DNA from: Lachnospiraceae bacterium
Lineage (GTDB): Bacteria; Bacillota; Clostridia; Lachnospirales; Lachnospiraceae
Assembly: GCA_022794255.1 (NCBI GenBank)
Contig: JAAWEL010000047.1
Coordinates: 1 to 64,000, forward strand
Length of the DNA: 64,000 bases
Direction: 5' to 3'
Below, in pieces: positions 8,132-16,577 of the stretch (positions are counted from its first letter, which is position 1; each line of letters begins with the position of its first letter). Position numbers and translations under genes: made by a program. The notes below the pieces were generated by a model. The model saw only the letters and a program-made list of their open reading frames with translations, was not told the origin of the DNA and made no database searches.

Positions 8132-10039
8132 ATGGAGAAAAAAGAACCGATCAAAAAGAACCAGGAAATCTCGGAAAAAAAGAAGAACAGAAAAATCACA
8201 GAGAGCGAAAAGACATTTGAGATCCGTCTGGCTCGTCACATGGATGAGCTTAAATGGCTGTATATGGAGCTATATGACAGCACAGATCATTTTGACAGCC
8301 TTTTAGAGAATTTAAAACAGTTTTATGATCAACGGAAGGCAAAGCTTAAGGCGCTGGATAAAAAGAGAGAAAAGGAGCCAGGCTGGTATCGAAGGAACGG
8401 AATGTTAGGCATGATGCTGTATGTGGATCAGTTTGCCGAAACCTTGAACGGAGTGAGAGAAAAGCTGGATTATATTAAGCGCTGCCACGTGAATTATGTA
8501 CATTTGATGCCGCTTTTGGATACCGTTGAAGGGCGTTCAGATGGCGGGTATGCAGTGGCGGATTTTCGTAAAGTTCAGGAGAAGCTGGGGACTATGGAGG
8601 ATCTGGAGAAGTTGGCCAGTGAGTGCCACCAGGAGGGGATCAGCCTATGCCTTGATTTTGTCATGAATCACACTTCGGAGGATCATGAGTGGGCGAAGCG
8701 GGCCCGGGCAGGGGAGAAGGAATACCAGGATCGGTACTTCTTCTTTGACAACTATTCCATGCCTGCCATGTATGAAAAGACCGTTCCCCAGGTATTCCCC
8801 ACCACAGCTCCCGGGAACTTTACCTGGCTGCCAGAACGACAGGAATTTGTCATGACCACCTTTTACCCCTATCAGTGGGATTTGAACTATCGCAATCCGG
8901 TGGTGTTTAATGAGATGGTGTACAATTTCCTCTATCTGGCAAACCAGGGAATCGATGTATTGCGGATTGATGCAGTGCCCTATATCTGGAAGCAGATCGG
9001 TACCAACTGCCGTAACCTGCCTCAGGTTCATACCATTGTCCGCATGATGCGCATGATCGGCGAGATCGTCTGCCCGGGGATTGTGCTTTTAGGTGAGGTG
9101 GTGATGGAGCCGGACAAGGTGGCTCCCTACTTTGGTACAGTGGAGAAGCCGGAGTGCCATATGCTTTATAATGTGACGACTATGGCTACCACCTGGCACA
9201 CAGTGGCCACCCGGGATGTGCGGCTGTTAAAGCGGCAGATGGAGATTATCAGCGGACTTCCATCGGATTATACTTTTTTAAATTATCTGCGGTGTCATGA
9301 TGATATTGGCTGGGGACTGGATTATCCCCTGTTGGAGAACTGGGGCTCTTACCAGGTACCTCACAAGAAATATCTCAATGACTATTTTACCGGCAAATGG
9401 GAGGGGAGCGTCAGCCGGGGTGAGCTTTACAATGAGGACTTTGTAACCGGAGATGCCCGGTTCTGTGCCACCACTGCTTCCATGTGTGGTGTTGAGAAGG
9501 CAGGCTTTGAGCAAAATGAGGAGGCCATGGGGGCGGCGATCCAGACGGATGTGATGCTTCATGCTTATATGTTATTCTTGTCAGGGATTCCTATGCTCTA
9601 CAGTGGGGATGAGATCGGCCAGGTCAATGACTATACCTACAAGGAGGATCCCAACAAGGCACCGGATTCCCGTTATATCCACCGAGGGAAATTTAACTGG
9701 GAGCTGGTGGAGAATATTGACAAGCCGGAAACCGTACAGGGAAAGCTGTTTGCCCGGTTGGGCCAGCTGGAGGAGATACGGGCAGAGGAAAAGGTATTTG
9801 ATGCATCGGCTGGTTTCAGAATCTTAGAGACTTGGGATAACGGTATCTTAGGTCTTGTAAGGGAGAGCGGGGAAGGGAAGCTTCTTGGACTTTTCAACTT
9901 CAGCGATGAATTTAGGATTGCCTGGATCAATGAGGAGGATGGGATGTATCAGGATTTGGTAGGAGGCAATGTGTTTAAGGCATCTGCGGTGGGGGTTGAC
10001 GGACATAGCTTTTACTGGCTGAAGCGCAAGGATGGGTGA
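8132..10039 (+). CDS. Amylosucrase-like GH13 glucosyltransferase
   Basis: A 635-residue alpha-amylase superfamily enzyme whose length and layout fit amylosucrase (sucrose to alpha-1,4-glucan plus fructose). A basic leader is followed by a helical N-terminal domain (about 30-110), then the TIM barrel with DFVMNHTSEDHEW (region I), GIDVLRIDAV with the Asp nucleophile (II), LLGEVV with the Glu acid/base (III) and LRCHDDIGW (IV), and a C-terminal beta domain. There is no signal peptide, so it should act in the cytoplasm. A GGAGG ribosome site precedes the start. Sucrose hydrolase or a related alpha-glucosidase is the alternative. Confidence 0.85.
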   Translation: MEKKEPIKKNQEISEKKKNRKITESEKTFEIRLARHMDELKWLYMELYDSTDHFDSLLENLKQFYDQRKAKLKALDKKREKEPGWYRRNGMLGMMLYVDQFAETLNGVREKLDYIKRCHVNYVHLMPLLDTVEGRSDGGYAVADFRKVQEKLGTMEDLEKLASECHQEGISLCLDFVMNHTSEDHEWAKRARAGEKEYQDRYFFFDNYSMPAMYEKTVPQVFPTTAPGNFTWLPERQEFVMTTFYPYQWDLNYRNPVVFNEMVYNFLYLANQGIDVLRIDAVPYIWKQIGTNCRNLPQVHTIVRMMRMIGEIVCPGIVLLGEVVMEPDKVAPYFGTVEKPECHMLYNVTTMATTWHTVATRDVRLLKRQMEIISGLPSDYTFLNYLRCHDDIGWGLDYPLLENWGSYQVPHKKYLNDYFTGKWEGSVSRGELYNEDFVTGDARFCATTASMCGVEKAGFEQNEEAMGAAIQTDVMLHAYMLFLSGIPMLYSGDEIGQVNDYTYKEDPNKAPDSRYIHRGKFNWELVENIDKPETVQGKLFARLGQLEEIRAEEKVFDASAGFRILETWDNGILGLVRESGEGKLLGLFNFSDEFRIAWINEEDGMYQDLVGGNVFKASAVGVDGHSFYWLKRKDG

Positions 10040-10227
10040 AACACAAAGGGTCTTGGGCAGAGGCATGAATGAGGGAAAGGAACGGATGAGCAAAGCAGAC
10101 ACAATGTTAAATTTACAAATATAAAAAAACATAATTTGAAAAGGCAAAATTGCCCTGAATATTTCCTGGTCTGTTGGAGAGAATAATCGGTGTACAAAAG
10201 AAGTACAAAACAGAAATAGGTGAGTCC

Positions 10228-11307
10228 ATGGGTAAGCCAGAGAAGAAACTGAAGAGAATTCTATTAATTATGGGGATCACAGGAGCAGTGTACGGGACGT
10301 TTCGTTATCTGCTGCCTCTTGTGGTTCCCTTTTTAGTGGCATGGGGATTGGCAGCTTTTTTGAGGCCAACAGCATTGTGGCTGTCGGCCCACTGCCGGGT
10401 GACTATCTATGCGAATGGGAAAGAAAGGATATGGGCGCTTCCGGTAGGAGTGGCAGGAATTGGAGAGCTTTTTGTTATCATGGGGGTTCTATTCTGGCTC
10501 TTATACTTTGGAAGCCGGGCTTTGTGCCTGGAGGCAGGGATGTTTCTGGATCAGATTCCGGTGTGGGTAGAGGAGCTGGATGCATGGCTCACGGGCATGT
10601 GCCATTGGGTGGAGGATTGCTTTTGTTTAACTCCCAACTGTCTGGTGCTATTGATGCGGGAAATGCTGCGGGGATTGATGGAAAGTCTGAAGCAGGGTGC
10701 TATGCCCTATTTGATGGTGAATTCTGTCACGGTTTTTCGATGGGGAATGGAATTTACGGTGGTGTCAGTGATTCTTTTGGTGGCGGTGGGGATGATCCTA
10801 CAGGAGATGGAGGTTTGGAAGAGACGTTGCAAAGGCTCTCTTTTCTGTCAGGAATATGACCTTATGGGACGCAGGCTGACAAATGTGGCCAATGCCTATC
10901 TGAAAACCCAGGGGATCATCATGGTATTGACTACCTTAATCTGTACTGCAGGGTTTTGGATGCTGGGAAATCCCTATTATATTCTGGCTGGTCTGGGGAT
11001 TGGCATTCTTGATGCATTTCCGATCCTTGGCACTGGTACAATTCTAGTTCCCTGGGCGATTTTCTGTTTTTTTGGAAAACGGTGGGGGAGAGGCTTGTTT
11101 TTGCTGGGATTGTATCTGGTCTGTTATTTTCTGCGGGAAATTTTGGAGGCAAAGCTTATGGGAAACCGGGTAGGGCTTTCTTCCCTGGAAACTCTGATTT
11201 CCATGTATGTGGGGCTGAAGCTTTTCGGTATACTGGGACTCATTTTGGGGCCAGTGGGGCTTTTGCTGGTGGAGGATCTGGTGGAGCATTATGATAATGT
11301 TTATTGA
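10228..11307 (+). CDS. YtvI-like sporulation membrane protein (AI-2E transporter superfamily)
   Basis: A 359-residue protein with about seven to eight hydrophobic helices. The C-terminal half carries the superfamily pattern: GIGILDAFPILGTGTILVPW, a LREILEAKLMGNRVGLSSL segment and a terminal GLKLFGILGLILGPVGLLLV. The LDAFPILGTGTILVPW form is typical of the YtvI sporulation branch rather than AI-2 exporters. Starts at 10174 or 10228 are possible; 10228 follows AGGTGAG at a reasonable distance. It stands alone between the GH13 gene and the pilus island. Confidence 0.8.
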   Translation: MGKPEKKLKRILLIMGITGAVYGTFRYLLPLVVPFLVAWGLAAFLRPTALWLSAHCRVTIYANGKERIWALPVGVAGIGELFVIMGVLFWLLYFGSRALCLEAGMFLDQIPVWVEELDAWLTGMCHWVEDCFCLTPNCLVLLMREMLRGLMESLKQGAMPYLMVNSVTVFRWGMEFTVVSVILLVAVGMILQEMEVWKRRCKGSLFCQEYDLMGRRLTNVANAYLKTQGIIMVLTTLICTAGFWMLGNPYYILAGLGIGILDAFPILGTGTILVPWAIFCFFGKRWGRGLFLLGLYLVCYFLREILEAKLMGNRVGLSSLETLISMYVGLKLFGILGLILGPVGLLLVEDLVEHYDNVY

Positions 11308-11451
11308 ATTTTTTTGTGTTTTTGCAAGTATGGCCGATTGTTCAGCCATTTCCTTGTAAAAATTCTCGATCATATATTTGGCTGTGTATTTCTAAGATAC
11401 TGAAAACGAGTCAGGACCAGTGGTTGGGGTAAAAGGTCAGGATGGGAAAAT

Positions 11452-12747
11452 ATGCCAGCAATAATATTGACACAAAGAAACTATGTGAATATAATTAAAA
11501 TAAACGCTTTATTTGTAAGCTTGGTGAAGCATTGGGCGACAGGGGGGATAAAGGTTGTGGAAAAGGGCAGTGGAAAACTAGAAATCTGTATGTTAGGTGG
11601 ATTTACCATCCATTATAACGGATACCCCATATCTTTCAGCAAGGGAAGCAAATTTAAGTCCATTCAGCTTTTGCAGATCCTTCTGATTCATAAAAAGACC
11701 GGGATTTCCAAGGAACAGCTCCTTTCGTATCTGTATGACTGGGAAGTGATCAATGACCGGAATAACAGTCTTAACAGCCTGATTTACCGTCTGAAAAAAC
11801 AGCTGGTTGCCGCAGGCCTTCCAAAAGAAGAATATATTTCTCTGAAAAATGGCATCTGCTATTGGTCTGCGGGTACAGAGACCTGGGTGGATGCCATAGC
11901 CATGGAGGAGCTGATCGAGGAGGCTGGTGAGAAGGAGGGAAGGGAGCAGGAGGAGCTTCTTAAAAAGGCTTGTTTCCTTTACCAGGGGGAATTTTTGCCG
12001 GAGATGTACAGCGAGGTGTGGGCTGCTGTGGAAAACATACGGTTGAAGAATCTGTATGGAGATGCGGTTTACCAGTTGTGCGAGATCTGGAAGGAGCAGC
12101 AGGAGTATCAGCAGATGCTTGAGCTTTGCACCAAAGCAGCGGAATTTTACCCATACGAGGAGTGGCAGGCATATCAGATTGACTGTCTGATGGAGTTAGA
12201 GCAGTATGAGCAGGCGTATCAGATCTATCAGCAGACGGTAAAGCGATACTCGGACGAGATGGGGATTCCGCCTTCTCCCCGGTTGATGGAGCGTTTCCAG
12301 AAAATGAACGGAAGGCTGGTTAACCGGGAGAACAGCCTGATGAATGTGAAAAAACAGCTAAGCGAGGATAAGGAAAATCCGGGAGCCTACTATTGTCCCT
12401 ATCCCAGTTTTATTGATACATACCGTCTTGTATGCCGTATATTGGAACGCAGCGATCAGTCTCTGTATTTGATGCTGTGCAGCCTCCAGTATATGGATGT
12501 CCCTATGGAAAAGGAGAAGGAGGCAATCGAGTGGCTTTCTCAGGCTATTGCGATCACCTTGAGGCGGGGAGATGTGTATACAAGGTATAGTGGCAGTCAG
12601 TGCCTGATCCTGCTGTCTGGAACCAGCAGTGATGACTGTGAGACGATCTTTCAGAGAATCCGCAGTAAATTTCAGGAGATGAACTCCAATCCCTTCTGCC
12701 AGATTGTGTATGAGATTGTGGAGATTATTGAGTTGGGGAAAGAGTGA
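11452..12747 (+). CDS. BTAD/SARP-type transcriptional activator with degenerate GGDEF-like C-terminus
   Basis: A 431-residue regulator at the head of the pilus island. Residues about 42-125 form an OmpR-like winged helix (LEICMLGGFTIHYNG onward). Residues about 145-280 are helical and match the bacterial transcriptional activator domain (ACFLYQGEFLPEMYSEVW, YEEWQAYQIDCLMELEQY, YQQTVKRYSDEMGIPPSP). The last 130 residues resemble a GGDEF fold in which RRGDVYTRYSGSQCLILLSG replaces the usual RxxDxxxRxGGDEF segment, so cyclase activity is unlikely. The ATG at 11452 follows AGGATGGG; a shorter start near 11555 is possible. Likely target: the pilus genes downstream (inference). Confidence 0.82.
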   Translation: MPAIILTQRNYVNIIKINALFVSLVKHWATGGIKVVEKGSGKLEICMLGGFTIHYNGYPISFSKGSKFKSIQLLQILLIHKKTGISKEQLLSYLYDWEVINDRNNSLNSLIYRLKKQLVAAGLPKEEYISLKNGICYWSAGTETWVDAIAMEELIEEAGEKEGREQEELLKKACFLYQGEFLPEMYSEVWAAVENIRLKNLYGDAVYQLCEIWKEQQEYQQMLELCTKAAEFYPYEEWQAYQIDCLMELEQYEQAYQIYQQTVKRYSDEMGIPPSPRLMERFQKMNGRLVNRENSLMNVKKQLSEDKENPGAYYCPYPSFIDTYRLVCRILERSDQSLYLMLCSLQYMDVPMEKEKEAIEWLSQAIAITLRRGDVYTRYSGSQCLILLSGTSSDDCETIFQRIRSKFQEMNSNPFCQIVYEIVEIIELGKE

Positions 12748-13123
12748 GGGGAAAGAAATACGATTCCCATGGGAAGCTTGGCAAAATTGTTTCTGCCGCT
12801 GCAAGAGAGAATCCTTTTGCGGCGGTTTTTTTCATCTGTAACCGGTTTATGGGTTCCGTGCTGATTGTAATATTATCTGTTTTTCTTGTATTTCCCTGTT
12901 TTCTGTGTCTCATTAAACCGAATGATTGAAAATGTGATTTTTGAGTGTATCTGTATATCTTATCAATTCTTAACCGAAATGTTCCCTTGTCCGTGGAGGA
13001 TAAATGGAGACAAAATTCCGCAGGTTTTAAAAAAATTAGAAAAAAGTGAAAAAAATGGCTTTGCGTGACAGTTGGCGTGCCAGCCGTTTTGCTATTTTAT
13101 TGCTAGAGAGGAGGAGATAGAAT
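12748..13123. other. Intergenic region between BTAD regulator and small hypothetical gene
   Basis: Contains the terminator at 12796-12832 and then about 290 bases with no convincing gene. Two short open frames of about 60 codons have no ribosome site and low-complexity content. A GC-containing segment at 13065-13105 includes the 10-bp palindrome TGGCGTGCCA and may belong to the promoter of the next gene. Confidence 0.5.
12796..12832 (+). terminator. Rho-independent terminator after the BTAD regulator
   Basis: CCGCTGCAAGAG (12796-12807) pairs with CTTTTGCGGCGG (12814-12825) through G-U pairs and is followed by seven T residues. It makes the regulator a separate transcript from the structural pilus genes. 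Confidence 0.85.
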
Positions 13124-13651
13124 GTGCTGAACAGAGAAGCAGTAAATATGGCGGCTCTAAACCTGGTAAATATCTGCATTGACAGAGATTATGAGGACGA
13201 GATGACAGGCAGGCTGTACAACCGGTACTCAAAACAAGCGATAAGTTTTGATGATGTAAATAGTCTGCTGATGCAGATGGAACAGCTTATGGACTGGATT
13301 GATTTTCCTAAGGCACATGCAAGTCTCCGCAGATTTGCAGCCTCTGAAAGAGGTGGCTGCAGAATCAAAGAACAGTCCTGGAGCATGTCAGGGAGCCAAC
13401 GAGGGGCGAGATGGTATGGGAACGCCAACAGGAAGGACGGTATTGTGAAAGGCACAGACGAAATCCTCAATGAAACAGGAAAGAGAGCCACATTTTTGGT
13501 AAATGTCCAATACCGGCAGAATGCTACATGGCAAGGGCGGGTATTGTGGGCAGAGACCGGGAGAAGCTGTTATTTCAGAAGTGCGCTAGAGCTTTTGAAG
13601 TTGATGGACGGAGCACTAGATGAGCTGCCAGAGGAAGCCCAGGCACAGTAG
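13124..13651 (+). CDS. Small hypothetical protein of the pilus island
   Basis: A 175-residue cytoplasmic protein without signal peptide or membrane segment. It starts with GTG at 13124 after a GAGGAGGAGATAG ribosome site; the ATG two bases earlier runs into a stop after two codons. The N-terminal 75 residues are helical, the middle is basic and low in order, and the C-terminal 45 residues (FLVNVQYRQNATWQGRV, then FRSALELLKLMDGAL) look like a compact conserved module. I recall similar C-termini in other Lachnospiraceae proteins but cannot name a family. Position between the regulator and the surface-protein genes suggests a link to pilus control or assembly; this is inference. Confidence 0.75.
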   Translation: MLNREAVNMAALNLVNICIDRDYEDEMTGRLYNRYSKQAISFDDVNSLLMQMEQLMDWIDFPKAHASLRRFAASERGGCRIKEQSWSMSGSQRGARWYGNANRKDGIVKGTDEILNETGKRATFLVNVQYRQNATWQGRVLWAETGRSCYFRSALELLKLMDGALDELPEEAQAQ

Positions 13652-14204
13652 TAAAAGGGTGGAGTACAAAGGATAAATGACATAAAAGAAGCAGTTTACG
13701 AAAGAAAAGATAGATAGAAGAAGCATGATACAAAAGAAAACGATATGTAAGAAGAAAAGTACGAAAGAAGAATAATACAAAAGAAAGTTACAGTTCTGGT
13801 ATGTATCCAAGAAAGAGACAGCAGAGGGATACAGGGTATGCTGGTGAATCCATATCAAGAAAGGCTCATTGGATTTGCCAATGCAGGAAGATCTGGTGCT
13901 AACGCCGGATAAGATGTGCAGTTAGGTACTTAGACTGGAACGGGATTGGGGACCCTGTTTTCTGTCTCTTATAAGAGACAGAAAACAGGGGAAAGCCCTG
14001 CTATTTGAAACATCATGGAGTGTGACAAATATCTGAAAAAATACCGGACAAAGCCTGCCCTGGAGGTGTGTATAAATAGGTGTATGCAGGGTGTGCGGAG
14101 AAAGGTGACGGGAAACCGTTATATAGGCTTTCAGAGTGCATTGCAACTATTGGGGCGGTAAGTATGATGAAAGCAGAAGAGTGAGGATCCGAGGAGGGAG
14201 AGGA
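13652..14204. other. Long non-coding leader region before the acidic surface protein
   Basis: 553 bases without a convincing gene. 13680-13800 is A/G-rich with an approximate repeated unit (TACGAAAGAA followed by ATACAAAAGAAA, twice). 13953-13990 is a perfect palindrome, listed separately. The last 60 bases hold a GAGGAGGGAGAGG ribosome site for the gene at 14205. The length suggests a regulated untranslated leader. Confidence 0.55.
13953..13990. repeat. 38-bp perfect palindrome
   Basis: Two 19-base arms, 13953-13971 and 13972-13990, are exact reverse complements with no spacer. Each arm begins CCCTGTTTTCTGTCTCTTA read inward. No T tract follows on the plus strand, so it is not a standard terminator. 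The core CTGTCTCTTATA equals the first 12 bases of the Tn5 mosaic end. Confidence 0.9.
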
Positions 14205-16214
14205 ATGAAAAGAGGAAAGCGTTACCTGGCGGCCCTGATGATTGTGGCGATGGTATTTGCCAATGTGGGCCCCGGGGTATGGGCAGCTCTGAATGGACCG
14301 GAAAAGGATGTACTGTTTGAGATCGAGGCCTCTGACCTAATCGGGGAAATCGAGGAAGCGGCAGTGGGAAAGCTGGAGATGGGGGATGTGGAATACGAGA
14401 CCATTGACGGGGAAGCCGGGATGTTCTGGAAAACCTTTGTGGAGGGAGGGGGTGTGTATGAGCTTACTCCCAGGATCCAAGGAGGGAGGGACGGGGTGGA
14501 GCTGCGTCTGTTTGTTCGATTGCCGGATCTGCCGGATGAGCTGGAGGAAGGCTATCGTGTGACCGGGGATGAGGAGCTCCTTCTATTATATACGAATGAG
14601 ACGCCGGATACGGTCCGGTGCCGGCTGAAGATGAAGCGGACGGGAGAGGACGGAGAAGAATATATCCGGGTGACAGACAATGTGGTGCTTTCCGGATATG
14701 AGGCATTTCTGGATGGAGCAAAAGAGACGGAGGAGGATGGAAGTATCCAGGCATCCGGGTCAGATGCAGCGGAAGGGGAAGGGCCAGGTGTGGAGGAAGA
14801 TGAAAATACCGGAACGGAGCAGGAATCAGAGGTTAGCAATGGTCCGGGGGAAGTCCAGGAAGAAAATGGGGCTTTTGAAAGTAAAGATGAATCAGAGGTA
14901 AATGGAGACTTGGAGAGTATCCAAGAGTCAGAAGAAAGCGACAGTTTAAGAAGTGGCCAGGAAACCAAGGAAAGTATAGAATGGGAAATTGCTCCAGAGA
15001 CAGAAGATCACTGGGAGACAGAAAAAGATCCAGAATACGGAACGTTCAAAGAGATTCAGCCGGAAAGCTTTGACACTGAAGCATTGGAAAATAAACGGAA
15101 AGATCCGGTCAATCCGGAGGAGAGCGGGGAAAATACAGAGATTCTCCTGAAAGAGGATGGGGAAGAAGCTTCAGAAGATTTAAATGGGACGCAGACCGGG
15201 GAGGAGGAAGAGATACAGACCCTCCTGAAACAGGAAACCTCAGAGAAAGAGCCAGAGCAGATAGAAGAAAATCCGAAATATGAAGTGGAAAAGGAAGAAG
15301 TCAGCCAGATTCCCGCAACCAGGGTGCCGGAAGAGGAAGCTGGAGCTGTCCTTCTGGCTACAGAAAGCAATGCAGAAGAAAGTGACCTGGACGCAGAGGA
15401 GAAAAACAGCAGTGATATAGTGGAAGCCGGAAAGGCCACAGAAAGCAATGCAAGTCCGCCGGCCACGGAAAGCAATGCAGAAGAATACGGGGAGGTTTCA
15501 AACCAGGTAGGGGTGGATGGAAGTGCCACAGCACGCCTGTGCAGGATGTCTTTAAGGCAGCTGATCCCGTCTCTGGAAAAACAGTTCCAATATGAATATG
15601 AAGGGGAAGGAATCTATGTACTGGTGGAGCTTCCAAAGGATACATCAGTCCCGGCAGGAGCAAAGCTTTTTGTAAAACGGATAACAGAGGAAAATGATCC
15701 GGAGCGTTTAAGACAGAGAAAAAGCCAGTTTGCAGAGGCTTATGGCGGGGATGGAGAAGCCCTGGATCTTTATGATATCGGATTTTATGTGAAAGCGTCA
15801 GACGCAGAGGAAGTCCCTGGTGTGGGGGAAGAGGGGGATGAGGCGGAAGCAGAGCCAGAGTTGGAGCGCTTTTTTGTACCAGAGGAGGCAAAAATTTCCA
15901 TCTGTTTTACCGATGGCCCGATGGATGTAGAGAATGCCGTATCGGTTGTCCGTTTTGGAGAGGAATCTTCCAGGCCAAGGATGCTTAATATTCTCAGAAT
16001 TGATGAAGCTTATGTAAATGAAATTGAATCTTTGACCTTTTGTATGGAGGATCTTTCCGAATTTGGAATCTGGAGAAGAGGGGTTATCCGCCATACCGGA
16101 GGAAGAGGAACCGGATGCCAGAAAGCAATGGGAATGCTTCTGATGCTGGGAGCAGGATGTTTGCTGATGTGTCAGGAGCTGTGCGGAAAAATGGCGGGAA
16201 GAAAAGAGGATTGA
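14205..16214 (+). CDS. Large acidic surface protein with sortase-signal-like C-terminus
   Basis: A 669-residue exported protein. A signal peptide (MKRGKRYLAALMIVAMVFAN, cleavage after VWA near residue 28) precedes an N-terminal beta-rich region of about 160 residues. Residues about 190-440 are a Glu/Ser-rich low-complexity stalk, with three ATESNA copies near 385-430. The next 180 residues resemble the membrane-proximal domain of Lachnospiraceae Cna-type surface proteins (VPAGAKLFVKRI, LYDIGFY, MEDLSEFGIW). The end has RHTGG at 629-633, then a hydrophobic stretch and GKMAGRKED, that is, sorting-signal layout with Arg in place of the usual Pro. ATG 14205 follows GAGGAGGGAGAGG. Probable pilus-associated adhesin (inference). 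Confidence 0.78.
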   Translation: MKRGKRYLAALMIVAMVFANVGPGVWAALNGPEKDVLFEIEASDLIGEIEEAAVGKLEMGDVEYETIDGEAGMFWKTFVEGGGVYELTPRIQGGRDGVELRLFVRLPDLPDELEEGYRVTGDEELLLLYTNETPDTVRCRLKMKRTGEDGEEYIRVTDNVVLSGYEAFLDGAKETEEDGSIQASGSDAAEGEGPGVEEDENTGTEQESEVSNGPGEVQEENGAFESKDESEVNGDLESIQESEESDSLRSGQETKESIEWEIAPETEDHWETEKDPEYGTFKEIQPESFDTEALENKRKDPVNPEESGENTEILLKEDGEEASEDLNGTQTGEEEEIQTLLKQETSEKEPEQIEENPKYEVEKEEVSQIPATRVPEEEAGAVLLATESNAEESDLDAEEKNSSDIVEAGKATESNASPPATESNAEEYGEVSNQVGVDGSATARLCRMSLRQLIPSLEKQFQYEYEGEGIYVLVELPKDTSVPAGAKLFVKRITEENDPERLRQRKSQFAEAYGGDGEALDLYDIGFYVKASDAEEVPGVGEEGDEAEAEPELERFFVPEEAKISICFTDGPMDVENAVSVVRFGEESSRPRMLNILRIDEAYVNEIESLTFCMEDLSEFGIWRRGVIRHTGGRGTGCQKAMGMLLMLGAGCLLMCQELCGKMAGRKED

Positions 16215-16577
16215 CTTTTGTGATGGTTTTGTTAAAAAGAGTCCCAAAAAGGTGTTTGCAAGGTGTTTTCCGGAAGAGGAATGAAGAAAATTCAGAGTAC
16301 CGGGCAGGTAAGAAGATAGGTCCGGTGGAAAACACACCAGAAACGCGTTTTATAGGATAGAGATACCCATGAGTCCAATGATTTGTAAAATAGGTTCTTA
16401 GTTAAAAAAGGGCATCAGATCATTTAGAAAATAAGCGTGCTCATGGGTATAAGAGAAGCAGGAAAGGAGGCAGGGACGCCTGCAAAAAGACCCACACGAA
16501 AAGCCCGGGTGTGGGGGAGGCGGGAATGAGTGAAAAAGGGCCAAAATTATGTGGTGAAAGGAAAGGAGTTTAGGAAA
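16215..16577. other. Regulatory leader upstream of the backbone pilin
   Basis: 363 bases without a gene. It contains the inverted repeat ATACCCATGAG/CTCATGGGTAT (16363-16373 and 16440-16450) and two hairpins close to the gene: GCAGG-CCTGC at 16470-16483 and CCCACAC-GTGTGGG at 16491-16515. A first AAAGGAGG sequence sits inside the first hairpin. The functional ribosome site, GGAAAGGAG, is just upstream of 16578. No clear sigma-A promoter was found. Confidence 0.6.
16363..16450. repeat. 11-bp inverted repeat pair flanking 66 bp
   Basis: ATACCCATGAG at 16363-16373 and its exact reverse complement CTCATGGGTAT at 16440-16450 enclose 66 bases of AT-rich DNA between the acidic surface protein gene and the pilin gene. 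It could be an invertible segment, a looped operator or a large RNA stem. Confidence 0.7.

Noticed and set aside
12744-13068. Two frames of about 60 codons after the BTAD regulator
   Set aside because: The first contains the terminator, neither has a ribosome site, and the products look like random hydrophobic sequence.
13680-13800. A/G-rich approximate repeats considered as a CRISPR or tandem repeat array
   Set aside because: Only two imperfect copies, with no constant repeat-spacer pattern and no cas genes; treated as leader low complexity.
13953-13990. Palindrome considered as a rho-independent terminator
   Set aside because: No T tract follows on either strand at the base of the stem.
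15056-15529. Minus-strand open frames opposite the acidic surface protein, with Ser-rich products
   Set aside because: They arise from the Glu/Ser-rich low-complexity codons of the real gene read backwards.
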